From contig JAADGE010000035.1 of assembly GCA_013152535.1 (NCBI GenBank), forward strand, positions 1 to 51,507: a stretch of DNA of 51,507 bases. Reading direction: 5' to 3'. The notes beneath the pieces were generated by a model. The model was not told the origin of the DNA. It ran no database searches and saw only the letters and a program-made list of their open reading frames with translations. The stretch comes from Chlorobiota bacterium (GTDB lineage: Bacteria > Bacteroidota > Bacteroidia > Bacteroidales > JAADGE01). The position numbers were made by a program, and so were the translations under genes. The number at the start of each line of letters is the position of its first letter. The stretch's first letter is position 1. This document shows, in pieces, positions 7,998 to 16,936 of this stretch.

Positions 7998-9359
7998 ATG
8001 TTGACTTTTGATAAATATATTACAAAATTAGAAAAAGAAATCGGAAAAACCTTTAAAAACAGTAAGTTTAATATTGACGGATGGGTATTTGATAATTTTG
8101 CCAGATTTCAATTAAATGAAAATAACGAAATTATTAAACTGAAAATAACCGATGCCGAACTGACTCACATCCCTGAAACTGTTTTTGAAATTGAATCATT
8201 AGAAGAATTATCGCTTGAAAGTAACAATATTTATATTTTATCCGAAGGAATTAAAAAATTGTCCAAATTACGTTTTTTGAACTTGGCATATAATAATTTT
8301 GAAGTTTTTCCTAATGAAGTGTTGCATTGTGAAAATTTAGAAACTTTAATACTTACCGAAAACAGAATTAAAGAACTGCCTTGTGAAATAAAGGATTTTG
8401 AAAGTCTTCTTGAATTAAATTTAAGTCGTAATAATTTCGGTTCGCTTCCGGAATGTATTGAAAACTATTCCCGACTTTCATATTTAAATTTGTCGCAATG
8501 CGGATTAAGCTCATTACCTGAAAATTTTAAAGATTTAAAAAGTTTACAGGAATTAGATTTAAGCAATAATTTTTTTACGGAGGTTCCTGATGAAATATGT
8601 GAATTACCGATATTGTATCGTCTGTATTTGAGCGGAAATAAAATAAGTAAAATAAAAGATGAATTATTTAATATTTCGAAATTGGAATTTCTTAATATGG
8701 GATTTAATTCAATTTCGGAGATTCCGGCATCGGTTGGTAATTTACATCAAATCAGAACTTTGGTTTTTGATTACAATAATATTAAAAGCCTTCCTGAAGA
8801 AATAGCTTTGTTAAAAACATTACGTAAGTTGGATTTGTCCGGAAATAAATCGGAGCAGTTTTATCCGGAAATTTTCGGGATAATTAATTTACAGGAACTA
8901 AATTTAATAGGAAATAAAATCAGAGAAATTCCCGATAGAATTGGTGAATTACAACTTCTCAGAGTTTTATTGCTGATGGATAATGAGATTAGTGATATTT
9001 CAGATGAATTATTTAATTTACAAGAATTGCTGCATTTGGAATTGGGGATGAATTATATTTCGAAAATACCTGAAAAAATAAGTAAACTTGTTCACTTGGA
9101 AACTTTATCTCTTTCAAATAATAATCTTCGTGTGTTACCTGTTGAAACAGCTGATTTAAAAAATCTTAAAGAACTGGATTTGTCAAATAATTCATTAGAA
9201 TTTTTACCTGTTTTTCTTTTAGATTTGAATTTGCCTATTAATTTTGATGCTGATGAAGACGGTGTATTGTTGCAGAATAATCCGATTAGTTATCCGCCGA
9301 TTTCAGTTATTAAAAAAGGGAATAAGGCAATAAAAAAATTCTTCCGAAAAAATAATTAA
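7998..9359 (+). CDS. Leucine-rich repeat protein, 16 repeats
   Basis: After a 45-residue N-terminal segment, the protein is built of 16 tandem 23-residue repeats (about residues 46-413) of the form LxxLxLxxNxIxxLPxxIxxLxx, the bacterial LPX subtype that folds into a curved solenoid. A short basic tail follows (KKGNKAIKKFFRKNN). There is no signal peptide, membrane helix, kinase or Roc/COR domain, so it is probably a cytosolic protein-binding scaffold. The vsr-like gene starts five bases after its stop, suggesting co-transcription. The partner is unknown. Confidence 0.85.
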   Translation: MLTFDKYITKLEKEIGKTFKNSKFNIDGWVFDNFARFQLNENNEIIKLKITDAELTHIPETVFEIESLEELSLESNNIYILSEGIKKLSKLRFLNLAYNNFEVFPNEVLHCENLETLILTENRIKELPCEIKDFESLLELNLSRNNFGSLPECIENYSRLSYLNLSQCGLSSLPENFKDLKSLQELDLSNNFFTEVPDEICELPILYRLYLSGNKISKIKDELFNISKLEFLNMGFNSISEIPASVGNLHQIRTLVFDYNNIKSLPEEIALLKTLRKLDLSGNKSEQFYPEIFGIINLQELNLIGNKIREIPDRIGELQLLRVLLLMDNEISDISDELFNLQELLHLELGMNYISKIPEKISKLVHLETLSLSNNNLRVLPVETADLKNLKELDLSNNSLEFLPVFLLDLNLPINFDADEDGVLLQNNPISYPPISVIKKGNKAIKKFFRKNN

Positions 9360-9364
9360 GAAAA

Positions 9365-9781
9365 ATGGATCGTCATACTTCGGAACAAAGAAGACGGAAT
9401 ATGCAAGCCGTTAAATCAACCGGTACCAAAATTGAAATTATTCTCGGAAAAGCATTATGGAAAAAAGGATTTCGTTATCGAAAAAATGTAAAAACAATAT
9501 TCGGCAAACCTGATTTTGTTTTTAATAAATATAAAATTGCAGTTTTTTGCGACAGTGAATTTTGGCACGGAAAAAATTGGGAAACCAAGAAATACGAAAT
9601 AAAATCGAACAGAGATTTTTGGTATAAAAAAATTGAAAGAAATATTGAAAGAGACGTAGAAGTTAATACGAAATTAAAAAAAGAAGGTTGGACGGTTTTG
9701 CGATTTTGGGGTCAGGAAATTTTAAAAAATACAGATAATTGTGTAAAACAAATTGAAACAGAAATTTCAAAGAGAACCTAA
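9365..9781 (+). CDS. vsr: Very-short-patch-repair (Vsr)-type endonuclease
   Basis: Vsr enzymes nick next to T:G mismatches left by deamination of 5-methylcytosine. This 138-residue protein shows the fold order of the family: the N-terminal HTSEQRRRNMQAVKSTGTKIE with the metal-linked Glu, RYRKNV then FGKPDFVF, the catalytic-region FCDSEFWHGKNW at about residue 58, and WTVLRFWGQEI near 115. Compared with E. coli Vsr the structural zinc-binding cysteines around the WH motif are absent. No cytosine methyltransferase gene lies nearby, although vsr normally accompanies one. It follows the LRR gene by five bases. Confidence 0.85.
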   Translation: MDRHTSEQRRRNMQAVKSTGTKIEIILGKALWKKGFRYRKNVKTIFGKPDFVFNKYKIAVFCDSEFWHGKNWETKKYEIKSNRDFWYKKIERNIERDVEVNTKLKKEGWTVLRFWGQEILKNTDNCVKQIETEISKRT

Positions 9782-9807
9782 CAGACATTATTTTAAAAAG
9801 ATTTTTA

Positions 9808-9815
9808 TAAATTTG
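9808..9815 (+). promoter_or_regulatory. -7 box of ruvX
   Basis: TAAATTTG followed by CGGG is an exact TAnnTTTG match. It ends 14 bases before the TTG start of ruvX, so the transcript leader would be only about 8-10 bases. Confidence 0.5.
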
Positions 9816-9829
9816 CGGGTTTATTCGTT

Positions 9830-10246
9830 TTGGGAAGAATATTAGCTATTGATTACGGAAGAAAAAGGGTGGGAATTGCTGTTACCGATCCTTTAAAAAT
9901 AATTGCAAACGGTTTAACAACAGTTCACTCAAAAGATATATTTACATTTTTAAGTGATTATCTGTCAAAAGAATATGTTGAAACAATAGTTGTAGGTTAT
10001 CCGGTTAATTTAAAAAATGAAGGTTCTCAATCATTGCAGTTTATCAATCCTTTTATTAAAAAATTGATAAAACAATATCCCGAAATAAAAATTGAAACTT
10101 ACGACGAAAGATTTACTTCAAAAATGGCTAAAGCAGCTATGCTTGAAGGCGGATTAAAGAAAAAAGACAGGCAAAATAAAGCTTTGGTTGACAAAATAAG
10201 TGCAGTAATTATTTTGCAGTCGTATTTAGAATTTAAAAATATATAA
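9830..10246 (+). CDS. ruvX: Putative pre-16S rRNA nuclease / Holliday junction resolvase-like RuvX
   Basis: This 138-residue YqgF-family protein has the RNase H-like core: ILAIDYGRKRVGIAV at the N-terminus with the first catalytic Asp, VVGYPVNLKNEG near residue 62, and ETYDERFTSKMA near 92 with the next acidic residue. The C-terminal LVDKISAVIILQSYL supplies the last Asp. The family matures the 5' end of 16S rRNA and was first described as a Holliday-junction resolvase. The start is TTG at 9830, since no ATG precedes the conserved N-terminus. The def gene follows after one base. Confidence 0.93.
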   Translation: MGRILAIDYGRKRVGIAVTDPLKIIANGLTTVHSKDIFTFLSDYLSKEYVETIVVGYPVNLKNEGSQSLQFINPFIKKLIKQYPEIKIETYDERFTSKMAKAAMLEGGLKKKDRQNKALVDKISAVIILQSYLEFKNI

Positions 10247-10247
10247 A

Positions 10248-10811
10248 ATGATATTACCTGTTCATATAATCGGTTCTTCGGTATTACGAAAAGTTGCGGA
10301 AGAAATACCTGAAGATTATCCCGCTTTATCGGAACTTATTGACAATATGTACGAAACGATGTACAGTTCGGACGGAGTTGGCTTGGCAGCACCGCAAATC
10401 GGAAAATCAATACGATTATTTATTATTGATGCTTCGCCGATGGCGGAAGATGAGCCCGAACTTGAAAGTTTTAAACGTACTTTTATAAATGCTCACATTG
10501 TTGAGAAAAGTGATGATTTTATGAATTTTACAGAAGGTTGTTTAAGTATTCCGGATGTTCGCGAAGATGTTTCACGACATACAACCGTAACCATAGAATA
10601 TGTTAACGAACAATTTGAAGCTGTAACTGAAACATTTAAAGGAACTGCTGCCGTTATTTTACAACATGAATACGATCATACTGACGGAATTTTGTTTACT
10701 GATAAAGTCAGCCCTTTACGTAAGAAGTTTTTAAAGAGAAAATTAGCTCAAATTGCAAAAGGGAATTTTGAAAAACGATATAAATTTATTCTCGGACAAA
10801 AATACAGATAA
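10248..10811 (+). CDS. def: Peptide deformylase
   Basis: This 187-residue enzyme removes the formyl group from N-terminal methionine of new proteins. All three family motifs are present: GVGLAAPQIG near residue 45, EGCLSIP near 104 (metal-binding Cys) and QHEYDHTDG near 147 (two metal-binding His and the catalytic Glu). The stop of ruvX is one base upstream, so the two genes form an operon, an arrangement common in Bacteroidota. Confidence 0.97.
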   Translation: MILPVHIIGSSVLRKVAEEIPEDYPALSELIDNMYETMYSSDGVGLAAPQIGKSIRLFIIDASPMAEDEPELESFKRTFINAHIVEKSDDFMNFTEGCLSIPDVREDVSRHTTVTIEYVNEQFEAVTETFKGTAAVILQHEYDHTDGILFTDKVSPLRKKFLKRKLAQIAKGNFEKRYKFILGQKYR

Positions 10812-10814
10812 TAT

Positions 10815-11618
10815 TCATTGAGGTTTATAAACATTTTTACAAAAATCATTAATTAATTTTAATGATTTTTCTTTTTCTTCAATCATTCCCATATGTCCTG
10901 AATTCTCTAAAACAGCAATTTTATAATTTTTCGGCATATTCATTTTATTTAATACGTTCTCCGGAATAAAACGATCTTTTTTCCCGAGAATATACAAAAA
11001 AGGAACTTGCAGGTTTTCTAAAATATTATTTCTGTCTTTCCGTTCTCTCATTGTTAGTAATGAGGCAATTATACCTTCTTCCGAAACAGATAAGGCAATT
11101 CTTTTACCTTCTTTTATTTCTGCTTTAAATTTTTCAATATTATCATCGGCATAAACTGCTTTGGCATGTTCAGAGCAAATAATATTTTTATTTCCTTCTT
11201 CTGTTTGTTGTATCGTATTAAGCCTTATTTGTTTTTTTATTTCATCATCGGCAAAAGGCGAAGAGTGAAACAGGCATAAACCGGAAAGCATAAACGGATA
11301 ATTTTCCGCAAATGCCAAAGCAACATAACCGCCCATTGAATGTCCGACAATAATAGTTTCTGTAATATTTTCTTCATTTAAAATGTAATAAATACTTTCG
11401 GCATATTTACACATTGTTTCCGGTTCTTCATGAAGTTCACTTCTGCCGTGTCCGGGTAAATCAACGGTAATTACTTTGCAATTTTGAGATAATAATTTTG
11501 CAAAATCTTTCCAAGTTTCAGAAGTTTCTAAAAATCCGTGAACAAGCACAACAGCATTCCCTTTACCTTCAATCTTGTAATTTATTCTTAAATTATTGTT
11601 ATATATTTGTTTTTCCAT
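10815..11618 (-). CDS. Alpha/beta-hydrolase family protein
   Basis: The 267-residue protein has an alpha/beta-hydrolase fold with the oxyanion region VLVHGFLETSETW near residue 25, the nucleophile elbow GHSMGGYVA near 93, the acid in LGKKDRFIPE near 211 and the catalytic His in NSGHMGMIE near 241. There is no signal peptide. Substrate cannot be deduced; esterase or thioesterase activity on small esters is typical. It converges on def, leaving three bases, and diverges from the MBL-fold gene. Confidence 0.88.
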   Translation of the reverse strand: MEKQIYNNNLRINYKIEGKGNAVVLVHGFLETSETWKDFAKLLSQNCKVITVDLPGHGRSELHEEPETMCKYAESIYYILNEENITETIIVGHSMGGYVALAFAENYPFMLSGLCLFHSSPFADDEIKKQIRLNTIQQTEEGNKNIICSEHAKAVYADDNIEKFKAEIKEGKRIALSVSEEGIIASLLTMRERKDRNNILENLQVPFLYILGKKDRFIPENVLNKMNMPKNYKIAVLENSGHMGMIEEKEKSLKLINDFCKNVYKPQ

Positions 11619-11648
11619 AACAGAAATTTTTTCAAAAATAACTATAAG

Positions 11649-12494
11649 ATGAAATTATACAAAATTGAAACAGGAAATTTAAAATTAGACGGCGGTGCAA
11701 TGTTCGGAGTAGTACCAAAAGTTATTTGGCAAAAATTATATCCGGCAGATGAAAATAATTTGGGAAATTGGGCAATGCGTTGTTTATTGATTGAAACTAA
11801 AAGCTATAAAGTATTGATTGATACCGGAATGGGAGATAAGCAAGATGCTAAATTTTTTTCATACTATTATCCTAACGGAGACGAAACATTACAAAGTTCT
11901 TTAAAAAAAAGCGGTTTTATTTTTGAAGATATTACCGATGTAATTTTAACTCATTTACACTTCGACCACGTAGGCGGTGCCGTAAAATATAATGAAAAAC
12001 ACGAGCTTGTTCCTACTTTTCCGAATGCTGTTTATCACATCAGCGAATCCCATTGGAATTTAGCCGTAAACCCGAACAGAAGAGAAAAAGCATCATTTTT
12101 ACCCGAAAATTTTATGCCCTTACAAGAACATAATTGTTTAAATTTAGTAAAAAATGAAGGTGAACTTTTACCCGGAATAAGAGTGAAATTTTTTAACGGA
12201 CATACAAAGGGGCAAATGATACCTTATATTATGTATGAAAATACTGAGCTTGTTTTCGGCGGTGATTTATTTCCGTCAACAGCACATATTCCTATGCCCT
12301 ATATTATGGGCTACGATACAAACCCTTTAATAACATTAAAAGACAAAGAACGTTTTTTTGAAGAAGCAGTTCGTGAAAATCAAATTTTATTCTTTGAACA
12401 CGATTTATATAATGAATGTTGTACTTTAAAAGAAACAAAAAAAGGTGTGAGGGTGAATGAAACATTTTTATTGCAAAAATTCTTGAAAAATTAA
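11649..12494 (+). CDS. MBL-fold metallo-hydrolase (lactonase-like)
   Basis: The 281-residue protein has the metallo-beta-lactamase zinc motif THLHFDHVGG at about residue 104. Further metal ligands are the His in FFNGHTKGQM and the Asp in FGGDLFPSTAH, and a late His lies in FFEHDLYNE. Domain order and length resemble the AHL-lactonase / quorum-quenching subgroup, but that is not proof of substrate. An in-frame upstream codon at 11607 would add 14 unconserved residues; the ATG at 11649 begins the typical MKLYKIETG strand. Confidence 0.88.
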   Translation: MKLYKIETGNLKLDGGAMFGVVPKVIWQKLYPADENNLGNWAMRCLLIETKSYKVLIDTGMGDKQDAKFFSYYYPNGDETLQSSLKKSGFIFEDITDVILTHLHFDHVGGAVKYNEKHELVPTFPNAVYHISESHWNLAVNPNRREKASFLPENFMPLQEHNCLNLVKNEGELLPGIRVKFFNGHTKGQMIPYIMYENTELVFGGDLFPSTAHIPMPYIMGYDTNPLITLKDKERFFEEAVRENQILFFEHDLYNECCTLKETKKGVRVNETFLLQKFLKN

Positions 12495-12562
12495 TACATT
12501 TTTTATGAAATTGTTGTAACTTTAGCATCATAACAGTATAGTTATAATTATATCTTTTTATT

Positions 12563-12937
12563 ATGAAAAAAATTTACATTATCGGATTACTGTTTTCTTG
12601 GATAATTTTGAGTTCTGCTGTTCCTCCGACAAAAAATACAGAAGGAATAAAAGGTAAAGGATTGAAAGTCTATGTGGTAAAGTATGATTATCAGGCAGAT
12701 ATAAAAGTATTTGTTTGCGATTACGATTATCAGGCAGATTTAAAAGTGTATAAAGTCAAAAACGATTATCAGGCAAACGGTGACGGGAAATGGTATTTTA
12801 CCGATTATGACTATCAGGCAGATAAAAAAATCTACTTTACCGATTACGATTATCAGGCAGATTTAAAAATTTATTTTGTTGATTATGACTATCAGGCAGG
12901 ATGGAATAATAAATCAAAAATGCATTTAGTGTATTAA
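12563..12937 (+). CDS. Exported 7(1) septoil-knot (DUF6150) family protein
   Basis: The 124-residue protein has a signal peptide (about residues 1-19, ending LSSA) and then six near-identical short units centred on DYQA (KYDYQADIKVF, DYDYQADLKVY, NDYQANGDG, DYDYQADKKIY, DYDYQADLKIY, DYDYQAGW). From memory this pattern is the DUF6150 / Septknot family, whose members are predicted, and in one case reported, to fold into a 7(1) torus knot of short beta strands. The function of the family is unknown. The codons for YQA are TATCAGGCA in all six units, so the repeats probably arose by duplication or are homogenised. A weak -7 box, TAACTTTA, lies at 12517-12524. Confidence 0.82.
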   Translation: MKKIYIIGLLFSWIILSSAVPPTKNTEGIKGKGLKVYVVKYDYQADIKVFVCDYDYQADLKVYKVKNDYQANGDGKWYFTDYDYQADKKIYFTDYDYQADLKIYFVDYDYQAGWNNKSKMHLVY

Positions 12938-12958
12938 AAAGTGCAGAATGTTAAATTT

Positions 12959-12993
12959 AGGCATTGATTTTTTTTAAGTCAGTGCCTTTTTTA
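12959..12993 (+). terminator. Terminator after the septoil-knot gene
   Basis: AGGCATTGA (12959-12967) pairs with TCAGTGCCT (12979-12987), nine pairs including one G-T wobble, and is followed by a T-rich stretch. It separates the small repeat protein from coaX. Confidence 0.7.
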
Positions 12994-13001
12994 TATCTTC
13001 G
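12994..13001 (+). promoter_or_regulatory. Probable -7 box of coaX (TTCG variant)
   Basis: TATCTTCG followed by CA differs from TAnnTTTG in one base. It follows the preceding terminator directly and is 36 bases before the coaX ATG. Confidence 0.4.
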
Positions 13002-13036
13002 CAGTTTTAAATTTTATAAGCAAGTTCTGGTGTGTT

Positions 13037-13780
13037 ATGAATTTAATCGCAGATATAGGAAATTCGTTTACAAAATTGGCAGTTTTTAATGATAATTTTA
13101 TTATTGAAAAAAGAATTTTTGAAAATGAGAATGATAAAAATATACAAGAAGAAATTACGCTGATAAAACTGAAATATCCCGGACTGGAGAGAGTAATATT
13201 ATCCACCGTAAAAAATAAAGATGAAAAATTACAAAAATTAATTAAAGATATATTTCGGGAATATATTTTTTTTAATGACAAAACCCCTGTTCCGATAAAA
13301 AATTTATATAAAACTCCGGAAACACTGGGAAAAGACAGGTTAGCAGGTGTAATTGCCGCAAACAATATTTATCCCGATTCAAACGTTTTGGTTTTTGATG
13401 CAGGCACTGCACTTACGGTTGATTTTATTAATGATAAATCAGAATATATAGGAGGAAGTATTGCACCCGGTTTAAAAATGCGTTTTGAGGCATTAAATAA
13501 ATTTACGGATAAATTGCCGGAAGTGCATACGGAATCGGACTTTGAAAATATATACGGTAATGATACGATAAATGCAATTCGTTCGGGAGTTCAAAACGGA
13601 ATTATTTATGAAATTGAAGGACATATTAATAAATATTCGGAGAAATATTCGGATTTGAAAGTAACATTTACCGGAGGTGATACGTTTTTCTTTGAAAGAA
13701 AGATAAAAAAACAAATATTTGCAGAACCTAATTTAATACTAATAGGTTTAAACATAATTTTAAAATATAATGCGAAATAA
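13037..13780 (+). CDS. coaX: Type III pantothenate kinase
   Basis: CoaX phosphorylates pantothenate in the first step of coenzyme A synthesis. The 247-residue protein shows the acetate-kinase-fold motifs of type III enzymes: MNLIADIGNSFTKLAVF at the N-terminus, the pantothenate/dimer motif TLGKDRLAGVIAA near residue 95, VLVFDAGTALTVDFI near 118 and GGSIAPGLKMRFEAL near 140, with FTGGD near 213. The gene overlaps the following outer-membrane protein gene by 11 bases. Confidence 0.95.
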   Translation: MNLIADIGNSFTKLAVFNDNFIIEKRIFENENDKNIQEEITLIKLKYPGLERVILSTVKNKDEKLQKLIKDIFREYIFFNDKTPVPIKNLYKTPETLGKDRLAGVIAANNIYPDSNVLVFDAGTALTVDFINDKSEYIGGSIAPGLKMRFEALNKFTDKLPEVHTESDFENIYGNDTINAIRSGVQNGIIYEIEGHINKYSEKYSDLKVTFTGGDTFFFERKIKKQIFAEPNLILIGLNIILKYNAK

Positions 13781-15041
13781 ATTTTTAACAGTAACAGCAG
13801 TAATTTTGTTCTTTGTTTCGGAAATGAATGCTCAGGTTAATTTGGGTTCTCCTTATTCTCGATTCGGAATTGGTGATATTGAAAATCTAAATATCGGAAG
13901 ATCTAACGGAATGGGCGGAATTGCATTGGGATTGCGTTTACCTTATGAAATTAATCCTTCAAATCCGGCTTCTTATTCTGCAATACCCAATAAAACATTT
14001 TTATTCCAATCCGGGTTCAAAGCAAAAAGAACTGATTATTTAACAACTGATAATCAGGTTGTTGATTATGATTTTAAATTAAATTCAATTAATGCTGCTT
14101 TTAGTGTCAATAAATATTGGGGAATGAGTTTCGGTATGAATCCTGTGAGTACAGTCAGTTATAATATCCTTGTCTCCGACTCTGTTTCTTTGGATGATTA
14201 TACATCTCATTTTAATAATAAATATACCGGAGAAGGCGGTCTTACTGATGTTTATTTCGGGAATGCTTTTGTTTATAAAGGACTTTCTTTAGGATTTAAT
14301 GCTTCCTATTTATTCGGTCCGTTACTTAACAGAACGGAATCTGTTGAAAATGAGCAAGGATATTCTTCTTATGTTTATAGTCTTATCGATACTAAAGTAC
14401 GTGATTTCCATTTAAGATACGGAATTCAATATACTGATTCTTTATTCGGTAAATACAATTTTACAATCGGCGGTTTTTATGAAAATAAAACTGATTTGAA
14501 TACGATAAGAACAAAATTTGTATCACGAGTAATTAACCCTGCATCAGATTTTACTCGTTCAGATACGATTATGAATGATACATTGTCAGAAGGAACAATT
14601 CAAATACCGACGGCATACGGTGTCGGGGTTTCTTTTTTGACAAAACAATTTATTTTCGGAGCCGATTACAAAAAAGCAAACTGGAATGATGTGATGTTTT
14701 TTGATAAAAAACCGAGCAGTTTGACTAATTCAAGCTCTTTTGCTTTCGGTATTGAATATACAAAAGATTATACTTCAAAACAATATTTTAAAACATTAAA
14801 TTGGCGTTTCGGCGGACATTATACCAATACAGAACTTGTACTTAATAATACACAAATTAAAGATATGGGAATTAATTTCGGTGTCGGAATTCCTACTGAA
14901 CTCGGAGCAAAATTAAATTTCGGTATTGAAATAGGAAAAAAAGGAACTATAGAAAATAATCTGTTAAAAGAAAACTATTACATTCTGAATTTTAATATAA
15001 ATTTAGCAGATCGCTGGTTTATCAGAAGGAGATTCTTTTAA
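13770..15041 (+). CDS. Outer-membrane beta-barrel protein downstream of coaX
   Basis: The 423-residue protein has a signal peptide (ending EMNAQ, about residue 22), then NLGSPYSRFGIGDIENLNIGRSNGMGG and alternating hydrophobic strands up to a C-terminal phenylalanine (WFIRRRFF), as in outer-membrane barrels. It resembles a conserved Bacteroidota protein that regularly follows coaX and has a loose similarity to FadL-type porins. Its cargo is unknown. The start lies inside coaX, which suggests translational coupling. Confidence 0.8.
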   Translation: MRNKFLTVTAVILFFVSEMNAQVNLGSPYSRFGIGDIENLNIGRSNGMGGIALGLRLPYEINPSNPASYSAIPNKTFLFQSGFKAKRTDYLTTDNQVVDYDFKLNSINAAFSVNKYWGMSFGMNPVSTVSYNILVSDSVSLDDYTSHFNNKYTGEGGLTDVYFGNAFVYKGLSLGFNASYLFGPLLNRTESVENEQGYSSYVYSLIDTKVRDFHLRYGIQYTDSLFGKYNFTIGGFYENKTDLNTIRTKFVSRVINPASDFTRSDTIMNDTLSEGTIQIPTAYGVGVSFLTKQFIFGADYKKANWNDVMFFDKKPSSLTNSSSFAFGIEYTKDYTSKQYFKTLNWRFGGHYTNTELVLNNTQIKDMGINFGVGIPTELGAKLNFGIEIGKKGTIENNLLKENYYILNFNINLADRWFIRRRFF

Positions 15042-15101
15042 AAAATTCCGGCACAATTCATGAATTATATAAATTAAAATTAATATCAAATTACAAGAAA
15101 G

Positions 15102-16862
15102 ATGAAAAAGTATTTTTTTGCAATAGTGAGTTTGTTTTTAGCATTTCATATAAATGCACAAACTCCGGAGGAAGTGTTTAAAGCTAAATATACAGCTTTG
15201 CTGACAGAATTTAAAACTGACGGTTCAACAAAAGTTACATCCGATAATATTCAGATGTTCAGAGACCAATATAACCGATTACAAGACGGTTTAGAGGATG
15301 TTGAAGTATTTAAATTTGGCGGTGCTACAGAAGATAATTTAAAAGTATTTGAATATAAACAACTTAAATCTTTGGGACGAGACGGAAAATTAGTCGATTT
15401 AGAAAAAATCCTGAAAAAATACTCTGAAGATATGAAATTATTTTTGGGGCAAAACAATGAATACGGAATAGATAAAACAAAATGTTTAATAGCATATTCA
15501 AATTTTAAACAAAGTCTTAAACGTAAGGATTATACTGCAGCTTTCGGTTTCTGGAGAGAACTTTTTAAGTATTATCCTAAATTTAAAAATGCTTACTATA
15601 AAGGCGACGTGTTAATTCGTACAAAAATTAAAATGGTTAGAAATCAAGCTGCTGATGCCGGAAAAAATGCTTTAAAAGCCCAAAGTCAGAAAAAATATGA
15701 CGAAGCAAAAAAATTAGCTGATAAACAAAAAGAACTGTTAGCAGAAAGAGAACAGTGGATTGATACATTATTATTGATTTACGATCAAAGAATGAAATAC
15801 TTGGGTAGTGATAAATATTACGGAACAGGATATTTAATAGGTAAAAAAGGAAGTTATATTTATAAATACAGAAAAGATTCGGCATTAAGTCAGGCATATT
15901 CATTATTAAAAAAATCTGTTGAAACAGAAAAAGAAAATTCTAATTATGCAATTGTAAAAGATTTCTTTGATGCATCTTTCGATATGATTAAAGCCGGAAA
16001 AATAGAAACCGGTGAATCGGTAAACGATTATAATATGGCAACAAATGTTCTGAAGAAGAACTCAGATAAAATGAACGATTTTATTACAAAAGAAAAAGCT
16101 AAAAACTCTCCTAATAAAAAGCGAATTACGAATTGGGGAAAAGTGGCATCTAACGATGATAAAGTTTCCGAATATATTACGAAAAAATTTGCCAGTTCGG
16201 AATTCTCAAAATGTGAATATTTAATTCCGGCTTTCAAAACTCAGTTTAATAAAAATCAAAATAATAAGGAATGGCTGAAAACCGTTACCGGAATTTTAGC
16301 TTGGAAAGAATGTACTAATGATGAATTTTACGGACAAGCAGCGGAAGCTCTGTATAAATTAGAACCTTCGGCAAATGCAGCATTTCGTTTGGCATTATTT
16401 TATCTGAAAAAAGAACAATATCCTGATGCAGAAAAATATTTTAAAAATGCTTATACTCAGGAAACAAACACAGATAAAAAAGCTGAATATTATTATTATG
16501 CCGCTGTTGTAGCTTATGCTGAAAATAAATTAAACAATGCACGGTCTTTAGCATTAAAAGCTGCCGGGTTAAAAGAGCATTACGGTAAACCGTATATTTT
16601 GATTGCTCAAATGTATGCCGGAAGTGCAAAATCCTGCGGAACTGATAAATTCTCACAACACGCAGTTTATTGGGCTGTAGTTGATAAACTCGTAAAAGCC
16701 AGATCAATAGATCCGAGTGTAAAAGACGAAGCTAATAAATTAATAGGAAAATACAGCCAATTCTTTCCTAGTCAAGAAGAAGGATTTATGCTTACTTGGA
16801 CTGCCGGAAAAATATATACTGTGGGTGGTTGGATTAACGAATCAACCAGAGTAAGATATTAA
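15102..16862 (+). CDS. Exported TPR-repeat protein
   Basis: The 586-residue protein has a signal peptide (residues 1-19, ending HINAQ). A helical region follows, with a coiled-coil-like part around residues 185-215 and the block WIDTLLLIYDQRMKYLG at about 220, seen in a conserved Bacteroidota family. TPR-like helix pairs (for example NAAFRLALFYLKKEQYPDAE near residue 425) run to about 530. It should be periplasmic or bound at the outer membrane and act through protein contacts. It is 60 bases after the barrel gene and ends in its own terminator. Confidence 0.8.
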   Translation: MKKYFFAIVSLFLAFHINAQTPEEVFKAKYTALLTEFKTDGSTKVTSDNIQMFRDQYNRLQDGLEDVEVFKFGGATEDNLKVFEYKQLKSLGRDGKLVDLEKILKKYSEDMKLFLGQNNEYGIDKTKCLIAYSNFKQSLKRKDYTAAFGFWRELFKYYPKFKNAYYKGDVLIRTKIKMVRNQAADAGKNALKAQSQKKYDEAKKLADKQKELLAEREQWIDTLLLIYDQRMKYLGSDKYYGTGYLIGKKGSYIYKYRKDSALSQAYSLLKKSVETEKENSNYAIVKDFFDASFDMIKAGKIETGESVNDYNMATNVLKKNSDKMNDFITKEKAKNSPNKKRITNWGKVASNDDKVSEYITKKFASSEFSKCEYLIPAFKTQFNKNQNNKEWLKTVTGILAWKECTNDEFYGQAAEALYKLEPSANAAFRLALFYLKKEQYPDAEKYFKNAYTQETNTDKKAEYYYYAAVVAYAENKLNNARSLALKAAGLKEHYGKPYILIAQMYAGSAKSCGTDKFSQHAVYWAVVDKLVKARSIDPSVKDEANKLIGKYSQFFPSQEEGFMLTWTAGKIYTVGGWINESTRVRY

Positions 16863-16883
16863 TTTTTACATTATAAATAATTT

Positions 16884-16918
16884 AATCCCGAAGCATCTGT
16901 TTGTTTCGGGATTTTTAT
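16884..16918 (+). terminator. Terminator of the coaX unit
   Basis: AATCCCGAA (16884-16892) pairs with TTCGGGATT (16905-16913) and is followed by T's. It also excludes a TTG at 16901 as the start of the next gene, because that codon lies inside the hairpin. Confidence 0.85.
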
Positions 16919-16936
16919 TTATTTTTATCCTCCGAA

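Noticed and set aside
12688-12900. Regular DNA repeats of about 36-60 bases, at first CRISPR-like
   Set aside because: The repeats stay in one reading frame, encode the DYQA units and have no constant-length unique spacers.
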